Shown here: piece after piece, positions 27,145 to 36,669 of the stretch
How the letters are laid out: each line of letters starts with the position of its first letter
How positions within the stretch are numbered: the first letter of the stretch is position 1
Source of the DNA: Candidatus Neomarinimicrobiota bacterium
GTDB taxonomy: Bacteria; Fidelibacterota; Fidelibacteria; Fidelibacterales; Fidelibacteraceae
Assembly: GCA_021157965.1 (NCBI GenBank)
Contig: JAGGVO010000059.1
Location: forward strand, 33,444-97,443
Reading direction: 5' to 3'
DNA: 64,000 nucleotides
Notes under the pieces: model-generated
Databases searched by the model: none
Told to the model about the DNA's origin: nothing
What the model saw: only the letters and a program-made list of their open reading frames with translations
Position numbers and translations under genes: made by a program

Positions 27145-28161
27145 TCATTTAACTACCGGGCACGCCACAAAGTGTCCATCTGCATGTTCTTCAAGCGGGG
27201 GTACCGCTTCGGCGCAGGAGGGGAGTGCCAGGGGACAACGGGTGCGGAAAGGGCAACCTGAGGGTTTGTTCAGGGGATTGGGGACATCGCCTTCAAGAAC
27301 AATCCGTTTCCGGTTTTTTCGTGATGGATCCGGCAGAGGAACAGCAGATAACAAGGCCTTACTATATGGATGCCTGGGGTGATGATACACGTCCCTGGCT
27401 TTGCCCATCTCAACAATATTACCCAGATACATAACAATAATTCGGTCCGATATGTGTTCGACGACAGATAGGTCGTGGGCGATAAAGAGATAGGACATGT
27501 TGAATTCGTCCTGAAGTTCCTGCATCAGGTTGATAACCTGTGCCTGTATGGAAACATCCAGGGCAGAGACCGGTTCATCGCAGATAATCAGTTCGGGATT
27601 TGTTGCCAGAGCCCGGGCAATCCCAACCCTCTGGCGTTGACCACCGGAAAATTCGTGGGGATAACGCCGTGATTGTTCCGGTTGCAATCCCACCTTGTCC
27701 AGCAACCATCCGACACGCTCCTTTTGCTCAGTCTTGCTCATGGTCGTGTGCAATTGCAACGGTTCACTGATGATTTGAGCCACGGTCATCCGAGGGTTGA
27801 GGGAGGCATAGGGATCCTGAAAAATCATCTGGACATCGGAACGGTAGGGGCGGATTTTTTTCGGGCTGTTTTTGATAAAATTGACTTTTTTTCCTTTTAT
27901 ATGATAGATAATGTCACCGGAAAGCTCTACATCCGGCGCCACATGCTTCAGGATATTGATCAGTGCCCTTCCGACTGTTGTTTTGCCGCATCCCGATTCT
28001 CCTACCATGCCCACGATTTCACGTTTCCCAATAGAGAAAGAGATGTCATCAACAGCTTTAACCGTAGCGACCTTGTGGGATAAGACACCCCCAAAGACGG
28101 GGAAATGGACTTTCAGATGTTGAACATCAACCAGTGGGGATGTATGCATAGTATTTTTCAT
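27145..28161 (-). CDS. peptide ABC importer ATPase (OppF/DppF type)
   Basis: A 338-residue ATP-binding subunit: Walker A 'GESGCGKTTVG', Q loop 'MIFQDPYASLNPRMTV', signature 'FSGGQRQRVGIARAL', Walker B 'LIICDEPVSALD', H loop 'IAHDLSV', and the C-terminal oligopeptide domain with 'GCPFRTRCPLALPSC' (Cys-rich). Length and motifs are normal. It is the last gene of the importer operon and overlaps the preceding ATPase gene by 4 bp. It should pair with the unusual ATPase at 28158 to drive the permeases. Confidence 0.93.
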   Translation of the reverse strand: MKNTMHTSPLVDVQHLKVHFPVFGGVLSHKVATVKAVDDISFSIGKREIVGMVGESGCGKTTVGRALINILKHVAPDVELSGDIIYHIKGKKVNFIKNSPKKIRPYRSDVQMIFQDPYASLNPRMTVAQIISEPLQLHTTMSKTEQKERVGWLLDKVGLQPEQSRRYPHEFSGGQRQRVGIARALATNPELIICDEPVSALDVSIQAQVINLMQELQDEFNMSYLFIAHDLSVVEHISDRIIVMYLGNIVEMGKARDVYHHPRHPYSKALLSAVPLPDPSRKNRKRIVLEGDVPNPLNKPSGCPFRTRCPLALPSCAEAVPPLEEHADGHFVACPVVK

Positions 28162-29639
28162 AACTTAGATTCCATATTCTGTTGAACCACGTGACAACGA
28201 ACAAAGTGGCGGGGACGGATTTCCCGGAGCTTGGGTTCAATTGTATCACAGATGTCAATTTTATGATCGCAGCGGGTGCAGAATTTACATCCTTCCGGCA
28301 ATTTTAAAATACTGGGGACCATTCCCCGGATTGTTTTCAGTTTTTCCTTTTTTCCCGTATCCAGAGGATTGGGAATGGACCGGAGGAGTCCCAATGTGTA
28401 GGGATGTAAGGGATGATTAAAAAGTTCTTCCACCGGTGCCTCTTCCTGGATCATGCCGCCGTACATTACGATTACCCGTTCACAGGTTTCCGCTACCACT
28501 GCAAGGTCATGGGTAATCAGGACAATGGCGGAATCACTTTTCTTGTTTTTTATTTCCAGCATCAAATCCAGAATCTGGGCCTGAATGGTTACATCCAGCG
28601 CTGTTGTCGGTTCGTCGGCAATCAGGAGGGAGGGATTTTTGGCCAGTGCCATGGCAATCATGACCCGTTGCCGCATACCACCGGAAAACTGGTGCGGATA
28701 ATCTTTCATGCGGGATGCCGGATCGGGGATTCCCACCAGTTCAAGGAGTCGGACTCCTTTGGTGAACAGCTCTGCCTTTTTCTTTTTATAGGATTCGGGG
28801 ATGGCTTTATCCCAGAGGATGATACCTCCGGCAAAGACTGACGGAATCAGTATCCCGCCAAGCAGTGAGCCGGCAAAGGCGGAAAGCTGAAAAGTCCATC
28901 CGGCGGCAAGCTGGCTGAAAAAGAGAAAAATTGCGGCAAAAATACCCATTAGAGAGAAGCGAAATTTCCAGGAATGTCCCCGAAAGGATTCTGCCAGATT
29001 AATGACACGGTCCCGGATAAATTCTTTAAAAGATTTGGGCTCCAGGGATTCTTCAATCTGCATTCCGATGGTATAGACAGGATTCAGGGATGTCATGGGT
29101 TCCTGAAAGATCATGGCGATATTCCGGCCCCGGTAATCTCTCATCCTGGAATAGAGTTTTTCCATATACTTTCTGAGAGCTTTTTTCCGGGGAGAATTGT
29201 AGAACATCCGAATAGTAACCCAGATATCCAGAATAAAAGATAAAACAAGGGGAAGAAGTCCCGGGACAGGCAATAAAGCATAGAGAACAAGCCAGAGAAT
29301 TAAGAAGGCTACGGCTGCCCATTTCCTTTGTTTTTCGGAAAGTGAATTGAAAAATCGGTATTCGGGCACATCATAGACCTTCCGGTATTCGGTGCCGTCA
29401 AAAATGAGTTTATCCCGGAAACGGATAGTTCCTTCTATCACTTCTCCGGGAGGATTGGGGATGAGTTGGATCAGAGAGAGGACCGAGACCGATTTCCCGG
29501 ATCCGGATTCACCTACAATACCCAGTGTTTCCCCTTCATAGATATTGAAATCAATCCCGTTTACGGCTGTTGCCCAGTCGTCTCCTACTTTAAACCGGGT
29601 TTTGAGTCCTTTTATTTCAACCAGTTTTTTTCTGTTCAT
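28158..29639 (-). CDS. peptide ABC importer ATPase (OppD/DppD type) with inserted membrane helices
   Basis: The ABC core is complete: Walker A 'GESGSGKS' (43-50), Q loop '[10 protein letters not shown]' (178-187), signature 'FSGGMRQR' (318-325), Walker B 'LLIADEP' (338-344), H loop 'THD' (376-378) and the C-terminal 'CKFCTRC' domain. At 493 residues it is about 160 longer than OppD/DppD. The extra length is two hydrophobic insertions: residues about 105-145, between Walker A and the Q loop ('[18 protein letters not shown]' and '[18 protein letters not shown]'), and about 226-278, between the Q loop and the signature ('[19 protein letters not shown]' and '[16 protein letters not shown]'). Each looks like a membrane hairpin. 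ATPase subunits of importers are normally soluble. It overlaps both neighbours by 4 bp. Confidence 0.9.
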   Translation of the reverse strand: MNRKKLVEIKGLKTRFKVGDDWATAVNGIDFNIYEGETLGIVGESGSGKSVSVLSLIQLIPNPPGEVIEGTIRFRDKLIFDGTEYRKVYDVPEYRFFNSLSEKQRKWAAVAFLILWLVLYALLPVPGLLPLVLSFILDIWVTIRMFYNSPRKKALRKYMEKLYSRMRDYRGRNIAMIFQEPMTSLNPVYTIGMQIEESLEPKSFKEFIRDRVINLAESFRGHSWKFRFSLMGIFAAIFLFFSQLAAGWTFQLSAFAGSLLGGILIPSVFAGGIILWDKAIPESYKKKKAELFTKGVRLLELVGIPDPASRMKDYPHQFSGGMRQRVMIAMALAKNPSLLIADEPTTALDVTIQAQILDLMLEIKNKKSDSAIVLITHDLAVVAETCERVIVMYGGMIQEEAPVEELFNHPLHPYTLGLLRSIPNPLDTGKKEKLKTIRGMVPSILKLPEGCKFCTRCDHKIDICDTIEPKLREIRPRHFVRCHVVQQNMESKL

Positions 29640-30718
29640 CGCAACCTCGAATAGACTTTGGGGTCAAAGGCTTCCCGGACACCTTCCCCAATGAAAACAA
29701 TACAGAGAAGGGTGAGAAATTGTGCTGTAACCGGAGCAAAAACCATCCACCATTTCGTAATATTGGAAAGACCCACATCCAGCATTTGTCCCCAACTGGG
29801 TGTCGGCGGCGGCATGCCGAATCCCAGATAATCAAGCCCCACAAGAGCCAGAATACCCATAACGACGGCAAAAGGAAAATAAGTGATCACAGGTACCAGG
29901 GAATTGGGCAGGATATGCTTGAACATGACTTTGAAATTACTTTGTCCCATGGACAGGGCTGCCGCCACGTAATCCTTGGCCTTTTCCCTGTAAAATTCAG
30001 CCCGCATCAGGTAGGTCATACTGATCCAGTTCACAATGGTATAGATTCCGATCAAAAGGAGAAAGGAAGGTTTCATGATGGAAACCAGGATAATAATGAC
30101 ATACAAAATGGGCATGCTGGACCAGATTTCAATAATCCGCTGAAAGAAAAGATCAAATTTTCCGCCGAAATATCCCATGGAACCGCCGATCAGAATGCCG
30201 ATAATGTAATTCACGACCGTCAATAACAAAGCAAATGAGATGGAGATATTAAAAGCATAGCAAAGGCGTGCGAATACATCCCGCCCGGTATTGTCCGTAC
30301 CCAGCCAGTGTTCGGAATTTGGCGGTTCAAACATTTTATTCCCCTCGACGGTAATATCCTCATAGGGGCTATAGGGGTAAGGGGGCATGATGAGCCAGTT
30401 CGGACTGCCTGTTTCGTTCCAGGTTTCTTTCAGAAGCCTGTAATTGGTTTCTCCGGGGACATCCTGACCAAAGGTTGTGCCGTGAATATATCCCTGGATG
30501 ACAGGAAAATAGAGCTGGTCATCGTATTTTACCACCAGAGCTCGATTGTTAATGAGAAACGGGAGAAAGAAAGAAATGATATAGAAGGTTACCAGAATGA
30601 CGAAAGAATAGTAACCCCGTTTCATGGTTTTGAATTTTTCCCACCTTTTCCGGTAGATGCTTAAAGATATCTCTTCCGTATCAATTGTATATCGCTTAAA
30701 AAGTTTTGGCCATTTCAT
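29636..30718 (-). CDS. peptide ABC importer permease, YejE-like
   Basis: A 360-residue inner-membrane permease. The start 'KRWEKFKTMKRGYYSFVIL', the long first periplasmic loop with 'YDDQLYFPVIQGYIHGTTFG', 'WLGTDNTGRDVFARLCYAF' and the EAA loop 'YVAAALSMGQSNFKVMFKHI' match the OppC family and, in the loop, YejE of the YejABEF system (microcin C and peptide uptake in E. coli). About six membrane helices. It overlaps the permease gene before it and the ATPase gene after it by 4 bp each. Confidence 0.9.
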   Translation of the reverse strand: MKWPKLFKRYTIDTEEISLSIYRKRWEKFKTMKRGYYSFVILVTFYIISFFLPFLINNRALVVKYDDQLYFPVIQGYIHGTTFGQDVPGETNYRLLKETWNETGSPNWLIMPPYPYSPYEDITVEGNKMFEPPNSEHWLGTDNTGRDVFARLCYAFNISISFALLLTVVNYIIGILIGGSMGYFGGKFDLFFQRIIEIWSSMPILYVIIILVSIMKPSFLLLIGIYTIVNWISMTYLMRAEFYREKAKDYVAAALSMGQSNFKVMFKHILPNSLVPVITYFPFAVVMGILALVGLDYLGFGMPPPTPSWGQMLDVGLSNITKWWMVFAPVTAQFLTLLCIVFIGEGVREAFDPKVYSRLR

Positions 30719-31989
30719 TTAAAACGTATCCTCGGGTCTACAGTTGCAAGGGCAAGATCAGACAATATATTACCAATCAGCCGAATCAGAACGACAATAA
30801 CAAGGAACCCCAGAGTAATTGGGTAGTCCCGGTCCAGAATAGCCTGATAACCCATTTTCCCGAATCCATCGATATTAAAAACCCGTTCGATAAAATAAGA
30901 GCCGGATATAATGATCCCAATATTTTGTCCGATACGGGCTGCAATGGGAATCAGGGAATTTCTCATGGCATGGATCCAGACGACGCGTTTTTCACTGAGT
31001 CCTTTGGCAAAAGCTGTCCGGATATAATCCTGTGAAAGGTTTTCAAGAAGGCTGTTTTTCATCAGGGTTGTCATGGTGGCGAAACTGCCGATAGTCCAGG
31101 CGATAATGGGCAGGATGGCATGATGGAGCTGATCCAGGATTTTTTGCCACCAGGAAAGGGTTTCCCAGATTTCCATAGGTGAACGGAATCCTCCCAGGGG
31201 GAAAATATCCCAGAAAGATCCGCCACCAAAGAGGACGAGGAGAACGCCTCCCAGAGCCCAACCCGGAATGGAGTATCCCACAAAAACAATCACGCTGGAT
31301 ATAAAATCGAAGGGTGTTCCGTGATTCAGGGCCTTTTTGATCCCCAGGGGAATGCAGATCAAATACATGAGTATCAGTCCGGAAAGACCGTAAAAAATTG
31401 ATATTTTAAAACGGGGTGCCATCACCTCGGTTACAGGTTGGGCATAGGTATAGGAAGTTCCCAGATTGCCGGTGAGTATTCCCGAAAATTCTGTTTGAAA
31501 GATGACAGCATCAGCCGAACCGTCGTCACGAATTTTATCGATACGGCCTTTCCAATCTGACGGAACGGCTCCCGATTCATCGGTTATGCGTAACCCTTTT
31601 TCACTTCGTTCAAGGTTCAGGTAGGTTCCATAGCCTACATATTTATTAAGTGTTAATTCGCCCGGTTTAAAGGTCAGATCCCTGTGGCGGATTTCCCGGG
31701 GCCACACACCGAGCCAAATGAGATAGCGTTGCCAGATGGGCTTATCGAAGCCGTAAAAACGATTGAGTTCTTTCAGTGCGGATTCGGGAAGAATGCTGCT
31801 GCCGCCGGTCATCATATCCCCGGTAGCGCCTGAGATTTCTCCACGACTCATGCTTCCCATCTGCAGCCGTTGAATTGTCTGTTCCAACGGCCCTCCCGGC
31901 GTAAGCTGCAAAATAACGAAAATGAGAAGGGTTGAACCAAGAAACGTGGGAATCATGAGCAGGATACGTCGAACAAAATACTGGATCAT
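30715..31989 (-). CDS. peptide ABC importer permease, YejB-like
   Basis: A 424-residue OppB-family permease. It begins 'YFVRRILLMIPTFLGSTLLI' and 'LQLTPGGPLEQTIQRL', like YejB. A long periplasmic stretch (about residues 50-190) precedes 'ILTGNLGTSYTYAQPVTEVM', so it is roughly 60-100 residues longer than YejB or OppB. The C-terminal half has the EAA loop 'YIRTAFAKGLSEKRVVWIHA' and 'NIDGFGKMGYQAILDRDY'. It pairs with the 29636 permease to form the channel. The start lies 14 bp after the binding-protein gene. Confidence 0.9.
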   Translation of the reverse strand: MIQYFVRRILLMIPTFLGSTLLIFVILQLTPGGPLEQTIQRLQMGSMSRGEISGATGDMMTGGSSILPESALKELNRFYGFDKPIWQRYLIWLGVWPREIRHRDLTFKPGELTLNKYVGYGTYLNLERSEKGLRITDESGAVPSDWKGRIDKIRDDGSADAVIFQTEFSGILTGNLGTSYTYAQPVTEVMAPRFKISIFYGLSGLILMYLICIPLGIKKALNHGTPFDFISSVIVFVGYSIPGWALGGVLLVLFGGGSFWDIFPLGGFRSPMEIWETLSWWQKILDQLHHAILPIIAWTIGSFATMTTLMKNSLLENLSQDYIRTAFAKGLSEKRVVWIHAMRNSLIPIAARIGQNIGIIISGSYFIERVFNIDGFGKMGYQAILDRDYPITLGFLVIVVLIRLIGNILSDLALATVDPRIRFK

Positions 31990-32003
31990 GATTGAGGTCC
32001 CTT

Positions 32004-33926
32004 TCAGATGTCCGTATTTTTATATTTATCCCAATAACGGACAATCATCTCGCCTTTCGGCAGGGAGGTGTTGTTTTTCATGGCCTCTTTCAGCAGGGCA
32101 TCTTTTTCCGGTTCATACCACCAGTATCTGAAAATACTGGTATAGTCTCCGTTGTAACGGTCAAAAACAAATTCCGGATGCCCCAGTTTGTTCCAGTATA
32201 GAATATTCATAGAGCGTCGGGCAATACCCCATGCTGCGGGATGGATATCGGAGTAAATGCCGTCAATCTCCCGGATGATTTCTATGCGGCGTTTCTGATC
32301 AAAACACTTGTCATACTCTTCCAATAATTCATCAACCCGTTCATTGGCAAAGCCGCTGATATTGTTATTATTTTTTTTATCCGCCAGGGAAGAGTGAAGG
32401 GTTGTTTCCGGATTCGGGAAAACAAGTCCGCCCCAACTTTGCATGAAGATCGTAAAATTCCGGTCCATCAGGTTTTTCCAAATGGCATTACCGTCCATGT
32501 ATTTGATTTGCATGTCAATCCCGTAATCCTTCATCATCTGTTGAACTGGCGTTACCATGTAATCCACGGATTTTTGTATGGCGATTTCAAAACGAAGGAC
32601 TTTTCCCTCGTTGTTTACCAGCCAGCCATCCTGGTTCCGTTTGGTAAATCCTGCTTCTTTCAAAAGCTGGACGGCCTTTTCGGGATTGTATGTGATTTTT
32701 TCGTTATTGGGGTTTTCATAAACAGAACCGGTATACAACGAATTCATCATATCGTATTCATTGTAATACATCTCTTCATTCATTTTTTCCCGGTTATACA
32801 GGTAGGCAAACGCATACCGGATTCTCCGGTCATTGAAGGGCCATTTACGCATGTTAAAGGCAAAACCGGATGTCCCTGCAGGGCGGTTTGAAAAAACTTT
32901 GCGTTTCTGAACCCAACCTTTTTGGACTGCTTCAAAATCCGTTTCTTCGTGCCATTCACGAGCACTGTAGACAGGATAAAAATCACATTCTCCCTTCTTG
33001 AATTTCTCAAACATCAAACTCCGATTGTCTTTGACGACGACGATTTTGACCCTGTCAAAGTTGTGGACATATTTATTCAAGGGATTCTCGGCAGCCCAGT
33101 AATTATCCCGGCGTGTAAAGGTAAAAGACTCCTGGTTGATGATATCTTCGGGATAGATAACGTATGGACCGGAACCGGGCACCATGGTATACTGGTACCG
33201 TTTCAGAAATTCCGTTCCATCCACCTGGCGGAGATAATATGCCGGCATGATGTTCATTCCGCTGAAATAGAGGAAGTTACGCCAGTTCAGGTTTTTGCTT
33301 TTTACTTTGACGATATATTTCCCTTCTGCTTCGGGACGCTCAAATTTGCCGTATACCAGCTGACTTGAAGGCATAAGAATGGTTTCATCCATGTGCAGAT
33401 CCCAGGTGGCTATGACATCTTCGGCAGTTACAGGCCGGCCGTCGCTGAAACGGGCATCGGGATTGATCCGAAACCAATAAGTCATTTTATCATCGGATAT
33501 TTTCCAGTGGGAGGCAAGAGCCGGGACATATTCCAGCGTAACAGGATGGAGGCCCAGCAGACTTTCGTAGCATAAGGGAGCAATGATACTGATGTTTTCT
33601 TCATAATTGTAATTTTGTCCTATAATTCGCATTGTGGCGGGAAAACGGGATGAAATATGCGTCAGGGTTCCCCCTTTTTTAGCCCGGGGATCACCAAAAG
33701 CCGGGTAGTCCGTCTCCGGATTGAGGATGTATGTTTCATATCCCAGATCCCGGGCAATATTTTCAAAACCATATCCACCTTCTTCAGGAGGTGTGACCGT
33801 ATCTTTCGGTGCAGGTTTTCCGTTATACAAAGCATCGGCTGAAGATTTCGGTTTGTCTCCGGACCCACCGCATCCGGCAAGAATCAATACCGACAGGATC
33901 ATCCATAACAGTGCAGTTTTTTTCAT
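32004..33926 (-). CDS. extracellular peptide-binding lipoprotein, SBP family 5 (YejA/OppA-like)
   Basis: A 640-residue solute-binding protein. It has a lipoprotein signal ('LLWMILSVLILAGCGGSG', Cys near residue 19), 'FGDPRAKKGGTLTHIS' (compare the FGDP..KGG start of YejA), 'YVPALASHWKISDDKMTYWF' and 'FRINPDARFSDGRPVTAEDV', the standard family 5 segment. It captures peptides outside the inner membrane and hands them to the two permeases. It is first in the operon, with a GGAGAGAG ribosome site. The similarity of binding protein and both permeases to YejA, YejB and YejE suggests a Yej-type importer with separate ATPases instead of the fused YejF. Confidence 0.92.
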   Translation of the reverse strand: MKKTALLWMILSVLILAGCGGSGDKPKSSADALYNGKPAPKDTVTPPEEGGYGFENIARDLGYETYILNPETDYPAFGDPRAKKGGTLTHISSRFPATMRIIGQNYNYEENISIIAPLCYESLLGLHPVTLEYVPALASHWKISDDKMTYWFRINPDARFSDGRPVTAEDVIATWDLHMDETILMPSSQLVYGKFERPEAEGKYIVKVKSKNLNWRNFLYFSGMNIMPAYYLRQVDGTEFLKRYQYTMVPGSGPYVIYPEDIINQESFTFTRRDNYWAAENPLNKYVHNFDRVKIVVVKDNRSLMFEKFKKGECDFYPVYSAREWHEETDFEAVQKGWVQKRKVFSNRPAGTSGFAFNMRKWPFNDRRIRYAFAYLYNREKMNEEMYYNEYDMMNSLYTGSVYENPNNEKITYNPEKAVQLLKEAGFTKRNQDGWLVNNEGKVLRFEIAIQKSVDYMVTPVQQMMKDYGIDMQIKYMDGNAIWKNLMDRNFTIFMQSWGGLVFPNPETTLHSSLADKKNNNNISGFANERVDELLEEYDKCFDQKRRIEIIREIDGIYSDIHPAAWGIARRSMNILYWNKLGHPEFVFDRYNGDYTSIFRYWWYEPEKDALLKEAMKNNTSLPKGEMIVRYWDKYKNTDI

Positions 33927-34487
33927 TGTCTCTCTCCAGACATTCTTTAGTTATTTATATCATATTCATTTCAGGTCAGGTGGAAACTACTAAAAAAAGG
34001 GTGAGTATTCACGAAAAAAAATCATGATAAATACATGAATCAGATACTTTTACATCCAACCCTTCAGAATCATTTTATCTGCCGGATTGATGTTTATCAC
34101 CACATCCGGATCTTCATAAAGCATGAAGTGGATTTCATAACGGACTGTCACGATATATCCTGCTATCCGTCTTAAAATCTTCTGCTCCGGAGCTCAAAAC
34201 AGCAGACAATTCCATACATTTCTTCTCTTTCGATATTGAATATTCTTCGAAAATAAATCAAATATATAGAATAGAAGCATGGTAAAATTAAAAATATTCG
34301 ACAAATTGAAGATTTATCCCTTAAATTTATTAAATAATTATTTGTTTCGGCAGATTGGAATCACGTCAGACATATCCATAGAAGAGGAGAAACCGCGAAA
34401 ATTCCGCTTTACTCTTTAAAATCAGACTTTTAAACTACAAGGTTAAGCCTTTTCATACAATTTGCCTGTGAGATGAAAGGAGGTTAT
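33927..34487. other. 561-bp divergent intergenic region, AT-rich
   Basis: This holds the promoters of the peptide importer (-) and of the KamA-like gene (+). No complete gene is evident. A short protein-like reading frame on the minus strand (34050-34193) is listed separately. The part from 34200 to 34440 is AT-rich and shows no clear structure. Confidence 0.5.
34050..34193 (-). pseudogene. possible remnant of a coding sequence
   Basis: Between an in-frame TGA (34194-34196) and a TAA (34050-34052) the minus strand reads 47 codons of ordinary composition, including 'RIAGYIVTVRYEIHFMLYED' and 'VVININPADKMILKGWM'. It lacks a good start codon and ribosome site. It could be the 3' end of a decayed gene or chance. 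I do not recognise the family. Confidence 0.25.
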
Positions 34488-35627
34488 GTGAAATCCGTAA
34501 AATATATTACACACATTAAAAATGTAAAAGGACTGACGGAAGAGGAGAAGGAACGGCTGTCAAAAATTGAGGATAAGTTTGCCTTCCGGGCGAATGAATA
34601 CTATTTGGGACTCATCAATTGGAATGATCCGGCTGATCCCATACGCCGGATAATCATTCCCACGGAGGATGAGTTTGTGGAATGGGGGTCACTGGATGCT
34701 TCAGGTGAATCCAAGTATGTCCGGGTTCCCGGTGTGGAACACAAGTATCGGGATACAGCCCTCTTCATTTCTCAGGATACCTGTGGAGCTTTTTGCCGGT
34801 TCTGTTTCAGAAAACGGCTTTTTATGCATGAGAACAAGGAAGTCACTCGTCGCTATAATGAAGGTATCGAGTATATCCGGAACCATCCGGAAATCCTCAA
34901 TGTCCTCATTACCGGAGGTGATCCCCTGATTATGTCCACACCGAAACTGGAAGACCTGATCCGGAAAGTGGCTGAAATTCCCCATGTCCGGATTGTTCGT
35001 ATCGGAACTAAAATTCCCTTATTCAATCCCTACCGGATTTTGGAAGATCCCTCACTGACTGATATGATTCAACGGTATTCCAACGGGGATAAGAAAATCT
35101 ATCTGATGCTGCATATCAATCATCCCCGGGAGTTGACAAAACAGAGTCGGCAGGCCTTGAAGATTTTACGCCAGTCCGGTGCTGCCCTTGTCAATCAGAC
35201 TCCCCTGATACGTGGTGTGAATGATGACCCCCGGGTATTGGCGGATCTTTTTCTTCAGCTGAATGTCCTGGATATTCCTCCGTATTATATCTTTCAATGC
35301 CGACCCACCCTTGGGAATAAAACTTTTGCCGTTCCCATCGCCAAAGGCTGGGATATTCTGGAAAAGGCAAAGGACATGGTTTCCGGACTGGGACGCAGGG
35401 CACGGATGGTGATGTCCCATAAAACCGGCAAAATCGAAATTCTCGCCGTCACACCGGAACATACCGTGATGAAATATCACCGGAACGCCGATCCTGAAAA
35501 CCGTTCCAGGGTGATGATCTTCAAAACAAACCCTGAAGCCTTCTGGCTGGATGATTTTGACGAGTATAAGGCCTGGCTGAAGCAGGAAGGACTCGAGGGG
35601 GATATGGATCCGTATACGTATTGGTGA
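34488..35627 (+). CDS. KamA-family radical SAM protein (lysine 2,3-aminomutase-like)
   Basis: A radical SAM enzyme of about 379 residues. The cluster motif is 'CGAFCRFCFRKRL' (C-x3-C-x2-C), followed by 'ILNVLITGGDPLIMSTPKLEDLI', 'VRIVRIGTKIPLFNPYRI' and 'HINHPRELTKQSRQAL', all KamA/EpmB hallmarks. The C-terminal PLP region differs from classical lysine 2,3-aminomutase: 'MVMSHKTGKIEILAV' stands where the PLP lysine loop is expected. It may be an EpmB-like or uncharacterised aminomutase. The GTG at 34488 has an AAAGGAGG site just before it; the in-frame ATG at 34473 precedes that site, so I prefer GTG. It is followed by thrB and thrC. Confidence 0.85.
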   Translation: MKSVKYITHIKNVKGLTEEEKERLSKIEDKFAFRANEYYLGLINWNDPADPIRRIIIPTEDEFVEWGSLDASGESKYVRVPGVEHKYRDTALFISQDTCGAFCRFCFRKRLFMHENKEVTRRYNEGIEYIRNHPEILNVLITGGDPLIMSTPKLEDLIRKVAEIPHVRIVRIGTKIPLFNPYRILEDPSLTDMIQRYSNGDKKIYLMLHINHPRELTKQSRQALKILRQSGAALVNQTPLIRGVNDDPRVLADLFLQLNVLDIPPYYIFQCRPTLGNKTFAVPIAKGWDILEKAKDMVSGLGRRARMVMSHKTGKIEILAVTPEHTVMKYHRNADPENRSRVMIFKTNPEAFWLDDFDEYKAWLKQEGLEGDMDPYTYW

Positions 35628-35709
35628 GAATTCTGAATTAAATGATGAATGATGAATGTCGGGCTGGTGGAAAAGGTGAGTCCGGATTCACCGGGAAAGC
35701 AGCTTGAGG

Positions 35710-36669
35710 ATGAAGAAAAATACACAAACCATTCGTGTTTTTGCGCCGGCAACGGTGGCAAATGTTTCCTGTGGTTTTGATGTTTTTGGGTTTGCAGTTT
35801 ATGAACCGGGAGATGAAGTGATTCTGACGCTTCGGGATACACCGGGCGTCCGGATTCAGGCAATCCACGGGGATGGAGGATTGTTGCCTACGGATCCTGT
35901 AAAAAACACAGCCGGTGTTGCTGCACAGGCGTTTCTGAATACCTATGCACCAGAGGTTGGCGTTGACATCGAACTTTTTAAAGGATTACCCATTGGAAGC
36001 GGACTCGGTTCCAGTGCTGCCGGTGCGGCAGCAGCTCTTTTTGGTTTGAATCGCTTGCTGGGACACCCGGTTGACAGTAAAGCCCTTTTGAAATTTGGAC
36101 TGCAATCAGAAAAATCTGCCTGTGGATCCGCTCACGGAGATAACGTGATACCGTCCCTCTTGGGAGGCTTTGTCCTGATTCGCAGCTATCATCCCCTGGA
36201 TATCCGACATTTGCCTGTCCCTGAAGATCTTTATTGTACCCTGATCTACCCCCGGGTTGAAATTGAAACCCGCAAGGCCCGGGGACTGATTCCACAATCC
36301 ATCCCTCTTGAAACAGCTATCCGGCAATGGGGAAATACGGCGGGACTGGCAGCGGGTTTTTGCCTGTCCGACTATGATTTGATTGCCCGTTCCATGGAAG
36401 ATTTGGTTGCCGAACCGGTACGGGCTGCACTTATTCCACATTACACCCTTGTAACAAAATCGGCACGGGATGCCGGTGCCCTGGGATGGGGTATTTCCGG
36501 ATCCGGTCCGACTGTTTTTGCTTTCTCAAAAGGTAAAGAAACTGCACAACAGGTCCGGCAAGCCATGGGCGCAATTTATGATAAATTCCAAATTTCATAT
36601 CAAACCTGGATATCACTGATAAATCCCGAAGGTCCACGCATCATTAAGCAGGAATCACAGAAAATATGA
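35710..36669 (+). CDS. thrB: homoserine kinase
   Basis: GHMP-family kinase phosphorylating homoserine, the step before threonine synthase. Seen: 'FAPATVANVSCGFDVFGFAV' (the ThrB start), the ATP loop 'GLPIGSGLGSSAAGAAAALFG', 'CGSAHGDNVIPSLLGG' and 'GISGSGPTVFAF' near the C-terminus. About 319 residues, normal length. The frame opens at TTG 35704, but ATG 35710 fits the family start. The stop overlaps thrC by 4 bp. Aspartokinase-homoserine dehydrogenase lies apart, at the end of the ilv-leu operon. Confidence 0.94.
   Translation: MKKNTQTIRVFAPATVANVSCGFDVFGFAVYEPGDEVILTLRDTPGVRIQAIHGDGGLLPTDPVKNTAGVAAQAFLNTYAPEVGVDIELFKGLPIGSGLGSSAAGAAAALFGLNRLLGHPVDSKALLKFGLQSEKSACGSAHGDNVIPSLLGGFVLIRSYHPLDIRHLPVPEDLYCTLIYPRVEIETRKARGLIPQSIPLETAIRQWGNTAGLAAGFCLSDYDLIARSMEDLVAEPVRAALIPHYTLVTKSARDAGALGWGISGSGPTVFAFSKGKETAQQVRQAMGAIYDKFQISYQTWISLINPEGPRIIKQESQKI

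Noticed and set aside
23340..34040. Shared TCATGATAAAT..ATGAAT motif at 23340-23358 and 34022-34040
   Set aside because: The 19-base match has two mismatches; in AT-rich sequence of this size several such pairs are expected by chance.
33927..34487. Lysine riboswitch upstream of the KamA-like gene
   Set aside because: No recognisable lysine-riboswitch pattern or terminator; the region is AT-rich without strong stems.
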